Positions 40,736-49,592 of a stretch of 64,000 bases of DNA are shown here, one piece after another. The notes beneath the pieces are model-generated. The model ran no database searches. It had not been told where the DNA came from and saw nothing but the letters and a program-made list of their open reading frames with translations. The DNA comes from Streptosporangium sp. NBC_01495 (lineage in GTDB: Bacteria > Actinomycetota > Actinomycetes > Streptosporangiales > Streptosporangiaceae). Every line of letters begins with the position of its first letter. Position 1 is the stretch's first letter. Position numbers and translations under genes: made by a program. Location: contig NZ_CP109430.1 of NCBI RefSeq assembly GCF_036250735.1, positions 310,001 to 374,000 of the forward strand, given 5' to 3'.

Positions 40736-41300
40736 CGGTCTTGAAGATCCCCTCGGGGGTCGCCGCGTAGCGGACCGCGACGTCGTGGGGCTCGGCGGGC
40801 ACGCCGTCGAGCAGCTCACCCTCGTGGAGCAGCGCCACCGTGGGCACATTCGGGCCGACCCTCGCCAGCGCCCGGTCGTAGGAGCCGCCGCCCCGGCCCA
40901 GCCGTACCCCGGTGGACCTGTCCACCGCCAGCGCGGGCACGATCACCAGGGCGGCGGTTCTGACGGTGTCGACCCCGCGCCGGGTGTCGACCGGTTCCAT
41001 GATCCCGAAGCGGCCGGGGGCGAGGGTGTCGGGGCCGTCGTACACCGCCCAGTCGAGATCGTCGTCGTCGCGGAGCACGGGCAGGATCACGGTCGCGCCG
41101 TGTTTCCACAGGGCGAAGACCAGCCCGTGGGTCGCCGGTTCCGTCCCGATCGACCAGTAGCACGCGACCAGCCCGGCCATCTGGACCCAGGGCCGCTCCA
41201 GCAGGGATTCCCTGATCCGGACGGAAGCCGCATGCCGCTGCTCGTCGGGGATCGAGGCGCGTGCGGCCTCGATCGTGGCACGCAGCGTCAGCTTGTCCAC
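40719..41300 (-). CDS. 5-formyltetrahydrofolate cyclo-ligase
   Basis: 193 residues from GTG 41300 (GGAGGGA 3 bases before); the longer upstream frame has no ribosome site. Family motifs: IEAARASIPDEQRHAAS, ILPVLRDDDDLDWAVYDG, GRFGIMEPV, and the active-site loop VDRSTGVRLGRGGGSYDRAL. It uses ATP to convert 5-formyl-THF to 5,10-methenyl-THF. It is divergent from galU with a 25-bp gap, an arrangement common in actinobacteria. Confidence 0.9.
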   Translation of the reverse strand: MDKLTLRATIEAARASIPDEQRHAASVRIRESLLERPWVQMAGLVACYWSIGTEPATHGLVFALWKHGATVILPVLRDDDDLDWAVYDGPDTLAPGRFGIMEPVDTRRGVDTVRTAALVIVPALAVDRSTGVRLGRGGGSYDRALARVGPNVPTVALLHEGELLDGVPAEPHDVAVRYAATPEGIFKTAAAGV

Positions 41301-41325
41301 AGATCCCTCCACTATGGTTTCGGTT

Positions 41326-42225
41326 ATGGCCGACTTCGAAGCTGTGACGAAAGCCGTCGTTCCCGCAGCGGGTCTGGGCACCCGCTTTCTTCCGGCGACC
41401 AAGGCGACCCCCAAGGAGATGCTGCCCATCGTCGACAAGCCCGCGATCCAGTATGTCGTCGAGGAGGCCGTCTCCGCCGGACTGCTCGACGTTCTCATGG
41501 TCACGGGGAAGAACAAGCGCTCCATAGAGGATCACTTCGACCGCGCCCTCGAACTCGAGGAGATCCTGGAGGCCAAGGGCGACGAAGAGCGCCTCTCCCA
41601 GGTGCGGGAGCCCGCCGACCTGGCCATCCTCCACTACGTACGGCAGGGCAAGCCGCGCGGCCTCGGCCACGCGGTCCTGTGCGCCAAGCAGCACGTGGGC
41701 GACCACCCCTTCGCCTGCCTGCTCGGCGACGACCTCATCGACCACCGCGACGAGCTCCTCAAGCGCATGATCGAGGTACGCGGCACGCACGGCGGCAGCG
41801 TCATCGCGCTGATGGAGGTCCCCAGGGAGCAGGTCTCCCTGTACGGCTGCGCCGCCATCGAGCCCACTGCCGAGGACGACGTGGTCAGGGTGACCGACCT
41901 GGTGGAGAAGCCCCCCGCGGACGAGGCCCCGTCCAACTGGGCCATCATCGGCCGGTACGTGATCGACCCGGCCGTCTTCGAGGTCCTGGAGAACACCCCG
42001 CCGGGACGCGGCAACGAGATCCAGCTGACCGACGCCCTCCGGACCCTCGCCGGGCGCGGCGCCGACGAGGGCGGCCCCGTGCACGGGGTGCTGTTCAGAG
42101 GGCGCCGCTACGACACCGGCAACAAGCTCGACTACCTGCGTACGGTGGTGCAGTTCGCCGCCGAGCGCCCTGACCTGGCACCCGAGTTCATGCCCTGGCT
42201 GAAGGAGTTCCTGGCCTCGCGATGA
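41326..42225 (+). CDS. galU: UTP-glucose-1-phosphate uridylyltransferase
   Basis: 299 residues (303 from ATG 41314; neither start has a clear Shine-Dalgarno, so a leaderless message is possible). VVPAAGLGTRFLPATKATPK is the nucleotide-binding loop; KEMLPIVDKPAIQYVVEEA, LGHAVLCAKQHVGDHPFACL and LVEKPP follow. It makes UDP-glucose for cell envelope and glycan synthesis. The stop overlaps the MoeA/Glp start by 4 bp, so it heads the molybdopterin/division gene cluster. Confidence 0.93.
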   Translation: MADFEAVTKAVVPAAGLGTRFLPATKATPKEMLPIVDKPAIQYVVEEAVSAGLLDVLMVTGKNKRSIEDHFDRALELEEILEAKGDEERLSQVREPADLAILHYVRQGKPRGLGHAVLCAKQHVGDHPFACLLGDDLIDHRDELLKRMIEVRGTHGGSVIALMEVPREQVSLYGCAAIEPTAEDDVVRVTDLVEKPPADEAPSNWAIIGRYVIDPAVFEVLENTPPGRGNEIQLTDALRTLAGRGADEGGPVHGVLFRGRRYDTGNKLDYLRTVVQFAAERPDLAPEFMPWLKEFLASR

Positions 42226-43418
42226 ACTCCATGAAATCGGTCGACGACCACCTCTCCGACATCCTGCGTACCGTGCGGGTGCTCGCTCCGCTCGAACTGG
42301 AGCTGGAACGGGCGCTGGGCACCACGTTGGCCGAGGAGGTCACGGCTCCGGTCGCGCTGCCTCCCTTCGACAACTCCGCGATGGACGGCTACGCCGTGCG
42401 GGCCGAGGACGTCGAGGGTGCCCCGGTGACGCTCCCGGTGATCGACGACATCGCGGCCGGAGACGGCCGGTTGCAGGCCATCGGCCCCGGCATGGTCATG
42501 CGGATCATGACCGGGGCCCCACTGCCCGCCGGGGCCGACGCGGTGGTCCCGGTCGAGTGGACCGACGGCGGCACCGCGCAGGTCGTGATCGGCCGCCCGG
42601 TGCGGGAGGGGAACGCCATCCGCAGGTCCGGCGAGGACGTGCGGGCGGGCGACGTCGTCCTGCCCGTGGGCACCCCGATCGGGCCCGCGCAGCTCGGAGT
42701 GCTGGCGGGCGTCGGCCGACGCCGGGTTCTCGTACGGCCCCGCCCGCGGGTGGTCGTGATATCCACGGGAGCCGAGCTGGTCGAGCCGGGACTTCCCCTG
42801 GGGGCCGGCCAGATCTGGGAGTCCAACAGCTTCGCCCTGGTCGCGGCCGTCCGCGAGGCGGGCGGCGAGGGCTACCGGGCGGGAGTCGTCGGCGACGACG
42901 CCGCGGAGTTCCTCGACCAGCTCGACGCGCAGCTCCTGCGGGCCGATCTGGTGATCACCAGCGGTGGCGTCTCGATGGGCGCGTACGAGCCCGTCAAGGA
43001 AGCCCTCGGCCCGCTCGGCACGGTCCGTTTCGAGCGGGTCGCCATGCAGCCGGGCATGCCCCAGGGCTTCGGCGTGGTCGGCGAGGACCAGATACCGATC
43101 TTCGCGTTGCCCGGTAACCCGGTCTCGTCGTTCGTATCGTTCGTCCTGTTCGTCCGGCCCGCGCTGCGCAAGATGGGCGGCCTGCCCGAGGAGCCCACGC
43201 CGACCGTGCGGGCGGTCACCACGGGCCCGCTCCGCTCGCCCGAGGGCAGGCGCTCCTACCTGCGCGGCGTGCTCGGTCCCGGCGGTACCGTCGGCCCGGT
43301 GCGCAGGCAGGGTTCCCACCAGCTCGCCGCCTTGGCCGCGGCCAACGCCCTGATCGTGGTGCCCGAGAACGTCACCGAGCTTCCCGAGGGTACGGACGTG
43401 GAGGTCATCCCCCTGTGA
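42222..43418 (+). CDS. moeA: Gephyrin-like molybdotransferase (MoeA/Glp)
   Basis: 398 residues. PPFDNSAMDGYAVRAED and RIMTGAPLPAGADAVVPVEW lie in the N-terminal domain; the MPT-binding domain shows STGAELVEPG, GGVSMGAYEPVKEAL and FALPGNPVSSFVSFVLFVRP. It inserts molybdate into molybdopterin. In actinobacteria the copy beside galU and sepX/glpR (Glp) also binds FtsZ and works in cell division, so a dual role is likely here from gene order. Overlaps galU and moaC by 4 bp each. Confidence 0.9.
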   Translation: MNSMKSVDDHLSDILRTVRVLAPLELELERALGTTLAEEVTAPVALPPFDNSAMDGYAVRAEDVEGAPVTLPVIDDIAAGDGRLQAIGPGMVMRIMTGAPLPAGADAVVPVEWTDGGTAQVVIGRPVREGNAIRRSGEDVRAGDVVLPVGTPIGPAQLGVLAGVGRRRVLVRPRPRVVVISTGAELVEPGLPLGAGQIWESNSFALVAAVREAGGEGYRAGVVGDDAAEFLDQLDAQLLRADLVITSGGVSMGAYEPVKEALGPLGTVRFERVAMQPGMPQGFGVVGEDQIPIFALPGNPVSSFVSFVLFVRPALRKMGGLPEEPTPTVRAVTTGPLRSPEGRRSYLRGVLGPGGTVGPVRRQGSHQLAALAAANALIVVPENVTELPEGTDVEVIPL

Positions 43419-43909
43419 ACGAGCGGGACCAGAGTGAAGTGACCGGATTCACCCACATCGACGAGACCGGCGCGGCGCGCATGGTGGACGTCTCGGCCAA
43501 GGACGTCTCCCTCCGTACGGCGACCGCGACCGGCAGGGTGCTGCTGTCCGCCGGGGCCGTGGCGCTGCTGCGGTCGGGCGAGGTCCCCAAGGGCGACGCG
43601 ATCGGCACCGCGCGGATCGCCGGGATCATGGGCGCCAAGCGGACCCCCGACCTGATCCCGCTCTGCCACCCCATCGCACTGCACGGGGTCAAGGTCGAGC
43701 TGACCGTGGCCGACGACGGCGTGGAGATCACCGCACGGGTCAGGACCGCCGACCGTACCGGCGTCGAGATGGAGGCGCTGACCGCGGTATCCGTCGCCGC
43801 GCTCGCCCTGATCGACATGGTCAAGGCGGTCGATCCGGCGGCCGTGATCACCGATGTCCGTGTCGAGGAGAAGACCGGTGGCAAGACGGGGATCTGGACT
43901 CGTCCCTGA
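43415..43909 (+). CDS. moaC: Cyclic pyranopterin monophosphate synthase
   Basis: 164 residues from GTG 43415, coupled to moeA by a GTGA overlap. Family motifs: FTHIDETGAARMVDVSAKD, GDAIGTARIAGIMGAKRT, LIPLCHPIALHGVKVELTV and GVEMEALTAVSVAALALIDM, with the catalytic Lys in DMVKAVD. It completes formation of cyclic pyranopterin monophosphate in molybdenum cofactor synthesis. Confidence 0.95.
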   Translation: MNERDQSEVTGFTHIDETGAARMVDVSAKDVSLRTATATGRVLLSAGAVALLRSGEVPKGDAIGTARIAGIMGAKRTPDLIPLCHPIALHGVKVELTVADDGVEITARVRTADRTGVEMEALTAVSVAALALIDMVKAVDPAAVITDVRVEEKTGGKTGIWTRP

Positions 43910-44076
43910 CCCCCCGCCCCTGACCTTCCGCCCCTGACCACCCGCCCCGATGAGGACCTCCCGTCCCGACGAGGACTCTCGTCGCGACGACACCGGAGTC
44001 CCCGAGAGCCCGGCGTTTCCGACGTTTCCCAGATTTCCAAGGGGCCGGATCTCCGAGAGGCTGGGAGGATGACCCC

Positions 44077-44550
44077 ATGAGAGCTCTGGTGATCACCGCG
44101 TCCAACCGGGCCGCCGCCGGGACGTACGAGGACACCTCGGGGAAGCTGCTGGCCGAGCTGCTCGCGGCGGCCGGGTGCGACGTGGACGGCCCGGAGGTGG
44201 TCCCCGACGGCGATCCGGTCGAGGCGGCACTGCGATCCGGGGTCGCCGAGGGATACGACGTGATCGTCACCACCGGCGGCACCGGCCTGACCCCGGCGGA
44301 CCTCACCCCGGAGATGACCCGGCGGGTGATCGACAGAGAGGTTCCCGGCATCGCCGAGGCCATCCGCCACGTCAACCGCGACAGGGTGCCCACCTCGATC
44401 CTGTCCCGCGGGCTCGCCGGGCAGGCCGGCGGCACGTTGATCGTCAACCTGCCGGGTTCCTCGGGAGGGGTACGCGACGGAATGGGCGTGCTGTCTCCCG
44501 TGCTGAGGCACGCCGTGGACCAGATCCAGGGAGGAGATCACCCCCGCTGA
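44077..44550 (+). CDS. mog: Molybdopterin adenylyltransferase (MogA/MoaB)
   Basis: 157 residues from ATG 44077. RALVITASNRAAAG begins the fold; the MPT site TTGGTGLTPADLTPEMTRRV and the end LIVNLPGSSGGVRDGM match MogA/MoaB. It activates molybdopterin with AMP before molybdate insertion by MoeA. It follows moaC after 167 bp of C-rich simple repeats (43910-44076) in which I see no gene. Confidence 0.92.
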   Translation: MRALVITASNRAAAGTYEDTSGKLLAELLAAAGCDVDGPEVVPDGDPVEAALRSGVAEGYDVIVTTGGTGLTPADLTPEMTRRVIDREVPGIAEAIRHVNRDRVPTSILSRGLAGQAGGTLIVNLPGSSGGVRDGMGVLSPVLRHAVDQIQGGDHPR

Positions 44551-44597
44551 TCCGCCTGCCCGGCTTCCATGGCACGGCGGGCCCTCTTGGGGGGATG

Positions 44598-45251
44598 ATG
44601 GAGGGCGTGGATCGACTTCGTGGCTGGCCGGTGACCCTGACGGAAGGCCCGGTAGGACTTCGGCCGCTGCGGCTGCGAGACGTGCGCGTCTGGCGGGAGT
44701 CGCGGCTGCGTAACGCGAACTGGCTCCGCCCCTGGGAGCCGAGCAACCCCGAGACCCCCCTCTTCAGGACCGGTCTCGGTCCCTACATCTCCATGGCCGG
44801 GACGCTCCGCAGGGAGGCCAGGCAGGGGCTCGCGCTGCCGTGGGTCGTCACCTACGAGGGCGCCTTCGCCGGTCAGCTCACCGTGGGTGCCATCGTCTGG
44901 GGCTCCGCCAGGTCGGCCCAGATCGGCTACTGGGTGGACGGCGCGCTGGCCGGTCGCGGGATCACCCCCACCGCGGTCGCGATGGCCGTCGACCACTGCT
45001 TCTTCACCACCGGGCTGCACCGCGTCGAGGCCAATATCCGCCCAGAGAACCACGCGAGCCGCAGAGTGGTTGAAAAGCTTGGTTTCAGGGAAGAGGGGAT
45101 CAGACGCAGGCACTTGCACATCGACGGTGCCTGGCGCGACCACATCTGTTACGCACTCACGGTCGAAGACGCGCCGAGAGGGTTGCTCGTGCGGTGGCGA
45201 CGGGCACGTGAGGCGGCCGCCCACGGCGGCACTCCCCATGAAGAGGTTTGA
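44598..45251 (+). CDS. GNAT acetyltransferase, RimJ/RimL type
   Basis: About 217 residues; ATG 44598, ATG 44595 and GTG 44607 are all possible behind a GGGGGG stretch. GPVGLRPLRLRDVRVWRESR opens the fold; the acetyl-CoA loop is WVDGALAGRGITPTAVAMAV, then LHRVEANIRPENHASRRVVE-KLGF as in ribosomal-protein N-terminal acetyltransferases. It probably acetylates a protein N-terminus. A gene of this family sits here in many actinobacteria, between the Mo-cofactor genes and sepX. Confidence 0.88.
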   Translation: MEGVDRLRGWPVTLTEGPVGLRPLRLRDVRVWRESRLRNANWLRPWEPSNPETPLFRTGLGPYISMAGTLRREARQGLALPWVVTYEGAFAGQLTVGAIVWGSARSAQIGYWVDGALAGRGITPTAVAMAVDHCFFTTGLHRVEANIRPENHASRRVVEKLGFREEGIRRRHLHIDGAWRDHICYALTVEDAPRGLLVRWRRAREAAAHGGTPHEEV

Positions 45252-45375
45252 AGATCTCGCGACACACCGCATCGAATGCTCGTCAAATAGTGACACGCGG
45301 TCTTACGGTGCGTGACATGAGCAGATTGAGGACGCCGGGAGACCACCCGTGTCCTCACGCTGCCCGGAGGTGGCC

Positions 45376-46113
45376 GTGAGCAGCGGTGTCGTTCTCTATC
45401 TGGCCATTGTCGTCATGTGGTTGTGCGTGCTCGTGCCCATGTGGCTGCACCGCGACCGCAACACCCTCGCCGAGACCCACAAGGACGTCGAGCCGTACGC
45501 CTACGACGAGCGGGCGATCGACGAGGACTCCGCCGAGACCCTCGCCGAGCCCCTGCCGGTGTCCTCCGCCGACCCGTCCTCGCCGTCTCCGCTGGGAGAC
45601 GACGTTCCGTCGCCCGATGCCGAGGAAGCCTCACCGGGCGCCCAGGCCGCGTCCGAGACCGGGACCGAGGCCCCGCCCGTCCGGCCCCCGGCCGGGAAGC
45701 CCACGACCGGCAGGCCCGCCACCGGTAGGGCCGCGTCCGAGCGCCGCCGCGCGGAACTCCGCCGCCGGGCCACGCAGGTGGCCAAGCGCAGGCGCCTGAC
45801 ATTCTGGTGCGTGCTGCTCCTGCTCGCCTCCGTGGTGACGGCCGCCGTTCAGGTCATCCCCTGGTGGGGTGTGGCGCCCTCAGTGGTGCTCCTGGGCGCC
45901 TATGTGGCCATTCTCAGGGTCACGGTCCAGATCGACACCGAGCGGCGCAGAGCCGTCGCCCAGGCCCGCGCGGAACGTGCCAAGCGCGCCCGCCGCCGCG
46001 CCGCCCTGCTGGAGGCCCAGCGCCCCGTGGCAGAGATCATCGACCTGGCCGCGCACCGCGACGAGATCTTCGACCAGTACGCGGAGACACCCCGCCGTGC
46101 GGTCGGCGACTGA
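45376..46113 (+). CDS. sepX: Divisome membrane protein SepX/GlpR
   Basis: 245 residues from GTG 45376, with CGGAGG 6 bases before it. An N-terminal helix (VVLYLAIVVMWLCVLVPMWL) followed by HRDRN, a long acidic Pro/Ser linker (45-130), two further helices (LTFWCVLLLLASVVTAAVQV; PSVVLLGAYVAILRV), and a basic coiled region ending EIIDLAAHRDEIFDQYAE. Topology and gene neighbourhood match SepX of Streptomyces / GlpR of Corynebacterium, which join Glp and FtsZ at division sites. Assigned from architecture plus synteny. Confidence 0.85.
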   Translation: MSSGVVLYLAIVVMWLCVLVPMWLHRDRNTLAETHKDVEPYAYDERAIDEDSAETLAEPLPVSSADPSSPSPLGDDVPSPDAEEASPGAQAASETGTEAPPVRPPAGKPTTGRPATGRAASERRRAELRRRATQVAKRRRLTFWCVLLLLASVVTAAVQVIPWWGVAPSVVLLGAYVAILRVTVQIDTERRRAVAQARAERAKRARRRAALLEAQRPVAEIIDLAAHRDEIFDQYAETPRRAVGD

Positions 46114-46170
46114 CCCGCGCCCCGGATGGCGCGAGCGCCCCCGGAAGTTTGCTAATCTAGTCCACGTCTT

Positions 46171-46247
46171 GGGGATGTAGCGCAGTCCGGTAGCGCACTT
46201 CGTTCGCATCGAAGGGGTCAGGGGTTCGAATCCCCTCATCTCCACCA
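46171..46247 (+). tRNA. tRNA-Ala(CGC)
   Basis: 77 nt with encoded CCA. Acceptor GGGGATG/CATCTCC, D arm GCGC...GCGC, anticodon stem CTTCG/CGAAG with loop TTCGCAT (anticodon CGC, codon GCG), T arm AGGGG-TTCGAAT-CCCCT. A plausible -10 element TAATCT lies at 46154-46159. A mobile element begins immediately after its CCA. Confidence 0.95.
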
Positions 46248-46545
46248 GGGGCCGTTCTTGAAACGGCTGGATTGAAGTTGACGGGATCCCGTCTGATCAT
46301 CGCGATCAGGCGGGATCTTGTTGTTTCAGGGGTTTCCGAATCGGGTTCGTCCTGGTTTGGGAGCTGCGGAGCAGGTGCCCGGGAAGGTCCAGGTGGTGTC
46401 TGGTCGCTGGTGGAGGACTGAGTTCGCGTCGCTGGGCACGGCGATGCCGGCTCCGGGCTGGGTGCTGCGACAAGGTGATCTGAATTGCGCGTTATGGGAC
46501 GGGCGGTGGTCGGCTCCGGCCCGTGAGTGGCGAGCGGTCGAGGTG
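46244..46545. repeat. Element end (non-coding part), duplicated at 52128
   Basis: Begins CCACCAGGGGCCGTTCTTG with a GCCGTT/AACGGC hairpin, then a strong inverted repeat GATCCCGTCTGATC / GATCAGGCGGGATC (loop ATCGC, about 46283-46316). The same features with scattered substitutions recur from 52128. The hairpin could end transcription of the transposase-like gene. Confidence 0.75.
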
Positions 46546-48285
46546 CTCTGCTGGGATCTCGAAGGTCTCGGCGGATGCGTCGGGCTCGTCTGGGGGCTGG
46601 TGGGTGTGGCGCCACTGGTCGAGGAAGTGGTCGTTGGCGACGGCGACGAGCAGGGCGGCCAGGATGGTCTGTGCGACGCGGCCGTGGGCGAGCCGGTTCT
46701 TCGGGTCACTCAGGTCGAGGTCGTGGCCCTTGAGACGGCCGTTCAGTCCCTCCGTCATCGCCCTGACGGTGGAGTACGTCCCCCGCCACGAAGGGCTGAG
46801 GTAAGCCAGGTCTTGGCGGAACTTGTCGAGGTGGCCCAGGTCGCCGGGGTGCAGGGTGATGGTCTGCTGGTGGCAGATCTTCGGCAGATCGCGGGTTTTG
46901 TGGTCGGGTGCCGGGGGCAGCACGCGGGGTTTGGCTGCGACGTGGGCGGCTCTCTGCCGGGCGTCGGTCAGGTCGACAGCGGTGGCGTGGATGGGCCCGC
47001 GCTGGTGGAGGCGGTCGAAGCGGGGGCAGGTGACCGACGGGGAGGTGCCTGCTGCCGGGCATTGGAAGCGGATGCTGCCGCCTGTATTCGCGCTCTGCTT
47101 GAGACGCAGCAGATACGGCTCTCGCGCGGCGATCAGCGCGGTGAGCTCTTCCGACGGTGTGCGGATGGCGGTGTCGTCCAGGCCGGTGGTGGCCTGCGCG
47201 AGCCGGGCGGGCATCAGCGGGCAGGCCGGGGAACCGTCGATGAGCAGGGCGCCGTGAGCGCTGCCCTGCACTCCCCGCTGATCCACTTTGTAATCGAGAG
47301 CGAGTTTGTAGCCGAGTTCGCGTGCGGGTTGGGCGAAGTGGGCAGGTTGCTGGTCGGTGTAAGCGCGGTCGACGACGGCGAACGCGGCGGGCAGGCCGAG
47401 CTCGGCCAGTGGGCGCAGAGTGGTGATGGCGTCGGCGCCGATGCGTTTGTGCGGGGTGTCGAGGACCAGGCCGAGTGCCAGTTGCGGGAAGGAACCGAGC
47501 ACGGAGCGGGTGCGGGCGGCGACGGTGAGGGTGGCGCTGTAGCCGTACTCGGGTGGGCCGTTTCCGGCCGAGTGGTGCCAGCCTGCGGTGATCTCGGTGG
47601 AGGCGATCAGCTCTCCGGTGGAGCGGCGGACGTGGGGTGGGCGGGCGAAGACCGGGGTGGCGGTGGTGTCGATGCCGACGTCGCCGCGGAAGTGACGGAG
47701 GTAGCCCCGGCCTTTGGCCCAGCGCACCGGAGTGAGCACCAGCGCGGTGACGATGTCCTGCAGCAGTTCCCGCTTGCGGGTGTGGTCGGGATCGGTGTCT
47801 TGCCAGGCGGTGGCGAGCAGGTCGGCCTGGTGCTGTGGCAGGCGGGTGCGGCGGTCGTGGCGGGCCGGGTCCAGCAGGCTGGTGAGCCGGTCGAAGGCGC
47901 GGTAGAAACGCCGGTTGTCGGCCAGGCAGGCGTGCGGATCGTCGGCAGGTGGCCGGTCGGCGTCCAGTCCCAGCTGCTCACGGGAGGTCCGGGACAGGGA
48001 AAAGGCGGCCAGTCGCCAGGCTTCGGCCAGGGTGGCTTTGCCACTGTGGTGGATCGACACCATGAGGCAGACGAGCACGGCCCGGATCGGCACTCCCGTC
48101 GGTCCGGGGCGTGGGCCGAGTTCGGCGTCGATCAGCGGCATGATGCCGGAGTCGTCCAGCAGTCGGGCGTAGTGACTGACGACGGCGTCGGGGATCTGTG
48201 CTGTCTGCTTGGTGGGAGGACGGGGTCGGGTGGTTCGGGCTCGGGTGGTGCGTGGCGGCCAGGCGCGTGGCTTCGCCGTACTCAA
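46492..48285 (-). CDS. DDE-type transposase-like protein
   Basis: 597 residues from TTG 48285, overlapping the recombinase stop (TTGA). Candidate catalytic acids: D in GDVGIDTTATPVFARP, D in AAFAVVDRAYTDQQPAHFAQ, and E in RAMTEGLNGRLKGHD, spaced as in RNase H-fold transposases. LLVAVANDHFLDQWRHTHQ near the end recalls IS-type C-termini. I cannot name the IS family with confidence. A longer upstream frame overlaps the recombinase and is not coding. The 3' end is present again, damaged, at 52540-52128. Confidence 0.7.
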   Translation of the reverse strand: MSTAKPRAWPPRTTRARTTRPRPPTKQTAQIPDAVVSHYARLLDDSGIMPLIDAELGPRPGPTGVPIRAVLVCLMVSIHHSGKATLAEAWRLAAFSLSRTSREQLGLDADRPPADDPHACLADNRRFYRAFDRLTSLLDPARHDRRTRLPQHQADLLATAWQDTDPDHTRKRELLQDIVTALVLTPVRWAKGRGYLRHFRGDVGIDTTATPVFARPPHVRRSTGELIASTEITAGWHHSAGNGPPEYGYSATLTVAARTRSVLGSFPQLALGLVLDTPHKRIGADAITTLRPLAELGLPAAFAVVDRAYTDQQPAHFAQPARELGYKLALDYKVDQRGVQGSAHGALLIDGSPACPLMPARLAQATTGLDDTAIRTPSEELTALIAAREPYLLRLKQSANTGGSIRFQCPAAGTSPSVTCPRFDRLHQRGPIHATAVDLTDARQRAAHVAAKPRVLPPAPDHKTRDLPKICHQQTITLHPGDLGHLDKFRQDLAYLSPSWRGTYSTVRAMTEGLNGRLKGHDLDLSDPKNRLAHGRVAQTILAALLVAVANDHFLDQWRHTHQPPDEPDASAETFEIPAEHLDRSPLTGRSRPPPVP

Positions 48286-49205
48286 TTGGCGCGGCCGCGC
48301 AGTAGCGCGACCGCGGTGGGCTGGTCCAGGGCGGGGACGAAATGTTGGTAGCGAGCCAGTGCGGAGGTGCTCATTCCGGCCGCGGCGGCCACCACGCCCA
48401 GGTCGATGCGGGCGTTCAGCAGTTCGACGATCCAGGAGGAGCGCAGACGGCGCACCGACAGGGCGGGCAGGCCGGCGGTCGGGGTGTGGCGGGCGGTCCA
48501 GGAGCTGAACAGGTTCTTGGCGTGCCGGGCGGCGCGTCTGGGCCGGAAGATGAAGGCGTCGCCGGGCCGGTCGGCGGCGTGGGCCAGGACGTCCTCCCAG
48601 GTCGCGCGGCAGACGATCAACCGGTCTGTGCCGGGGACGGCGACCACGACCGCGCCGCAGTCCAGGTGGCGCAGATGCCCGGTGCGGACGGCGGACACTT
48701 CTCCGGAGGTCAGGCCGCAGCCGAAGGCGAGTGCCATCAGCGCCAGCGCGTCGCCTCTGGCCTGACCGGGCAGGTGTTCGGCCCAGCCGCGAAGACGGCC
48801 GAGCTGATTCGGCGAATATGGCGGGCTGACCGTCTTGGGGGCCTTCATTGGCGGCGGGGCCTGTTCGCCGCGTTCCAGCCAGGCCAGGGTGGCGCGCATG
48901 TGCCGCAGCCAGCTGCGGTAGGTCTGTGCCGAACTCGGGGCCAGGTCGGTGCAGCCGGTCAGGACGAACGCGTCGATCGTCTCGTGCCGCAGCCACACTT
49001 CCGGGTCGTCCGGCAGGCCGGAGCGGTGACACCACACGGCCAGGCGGGTGGTCGCGGTGAGCAGTCGTTGCACTCGGTAGGGGGAGCGGTCGGCGCTGGC
49101 GGCGACCAACATCCGCACGTGCCCGGCAATCTGTTCCCATTCCAGCGGAGCATTCTGCGGCCGGTAGCCGTTGATCGTGGCCGAGGTTTCCGCGTCGAGG
49201 GTCAC
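48282..49205 (-). CDS. Tyrosine recombinase-like protein
   Basis: 307 residues if started at GTG 49205. The N-terminal SAM-like domain contains PSSAQTYRSWLRHMRATLAW; the catalytic part has LMALAFGCGLTSGEVSAVRT (the usual Arg position is Ser/Gly here), LSVRRLRSSWIVELLNARID (R-x-x-R box) and a C-terminal Tyr in ALARYQHFVPA. The first catalytic Arg is not obvious, so activity is uncertain. It is coupled to the DDE-like gene and divergent from an HTH gene, a grouping that recurs in actinomycetes as mobile DNA. Confidence 0.7.
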   Translation of the reverse strand: MTLDAETSATINGYRPQNAPLEWEQIAGHVRMLVAASADRSPYRVQRLLTATTRLAVWCHRSGLPDDPEVWLRHETIDAFVLTGCTDLAPSSAQTYRSWLRHMRATLAWLERGEQAPPPMKAPKTVSPPYSPNQLGRLRGWAEHLPGQARGDALALMALAFGCGLTSGEVSAVRTGHLRHLDCGAVVVAVPGTDRLIVCRATWEDVLAHAADRPGDAFIFRPRRAARHAKNLFSSWTARHTPTAGLPALSVRRLRSSWIVELLNARIDLGVVAAAAGMSTSALARYQHFVPALDQPTAVALLRGRAN

Positions 49206-49277
49206 ACCCCATTCATAGCGGCAGAACAACCTGCCGTTACGGAGGGCGACGACATCTACCGAAAGGAGCCGCTTGTC

Positions 49278-49592
49278 ATGGTCGGAGGACGCGGGCGTTC
49301 CCGCTCTCCCCGGGAGTTGGCCGACGACCCGGAGAACTGGCCCCACGCGGATCTGTCCGGCCATCCGGCCGCCGCCGTCGTCCAGGCCATCGCCGCGGCT
49401 CTGCAAGGAGTGATGGCCGAGCGGGGGCTGAGTTTCCGCCGGCTGGCGGAGGTTAGTGGGGTGAACCGGCAGACCGTCAACGACGTGGTCGTCGGGCGTT
49501 GCTGGCCGGATGTGGCCACCATCGCCCAACTGGAGGTCGGCCTGGCCGTCCGGCTGTGGCCCACTTCTCCCACCGGGACCGGTGGAAGCTGA
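49278..49592 (+). CDS. XRE-type HTH regulator
   Basis: 104 residues from ATG 49278, with GAAAGGAGC upstream. The C-terminal half is an HTH: MAERGLSFRRLAEVSGVNRQ, then TVNDVVVGRCWPDVATIAQL. The N-terminal part is short and Arg/Pro-rich. It is divergent from the recombinase/transposase pair across about 70 bp and probably controls that promoter. Confidence 0.75.
   Translation: MVGGRGRSRSPRELADDPENWPHADLSGHPAAAVVQAIAAALQGVMAERGLSFRRLAEVSGVNRQTVNDVVVGRCWPDVATIAQLEVGLAVRLWPTSPTGTGGS

Larger units (their letters stand above)
46244..49592. mobile_element. Element with tyrosine recombinase, DDE transposase-like gene and divergent HTH regulator
   Basis: Starts at the CCACCA of tRNA-Ala. The minus-strand pair recombinase (48282-49205) and DDE-like protein (46492-48285) overlap by 4 bp, and an HTH gene diverges at 49278. 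The left end is repeated, truncated, at 52128-52545 with about 85-90 percent identity by eye, again starting at CCACCAGGGGCCG, which supports a real element end. The right end and any target duplication could not be identified. Confidence 0.6.

Noticed and set aside
39190..40770. 526-residue plus-strand frame opposite the antiporter
   Set aside because: Arg/Gln/Gly low-complexity shadow of a clear membrane transporter.
46318..48351. 677-residue plus-strand frame opposite the transposase-like gene
   Set aside because: Gly/Val/Gln-rich antisense product; the minus strand has DDE-like motifs and coupling to the recombinase.
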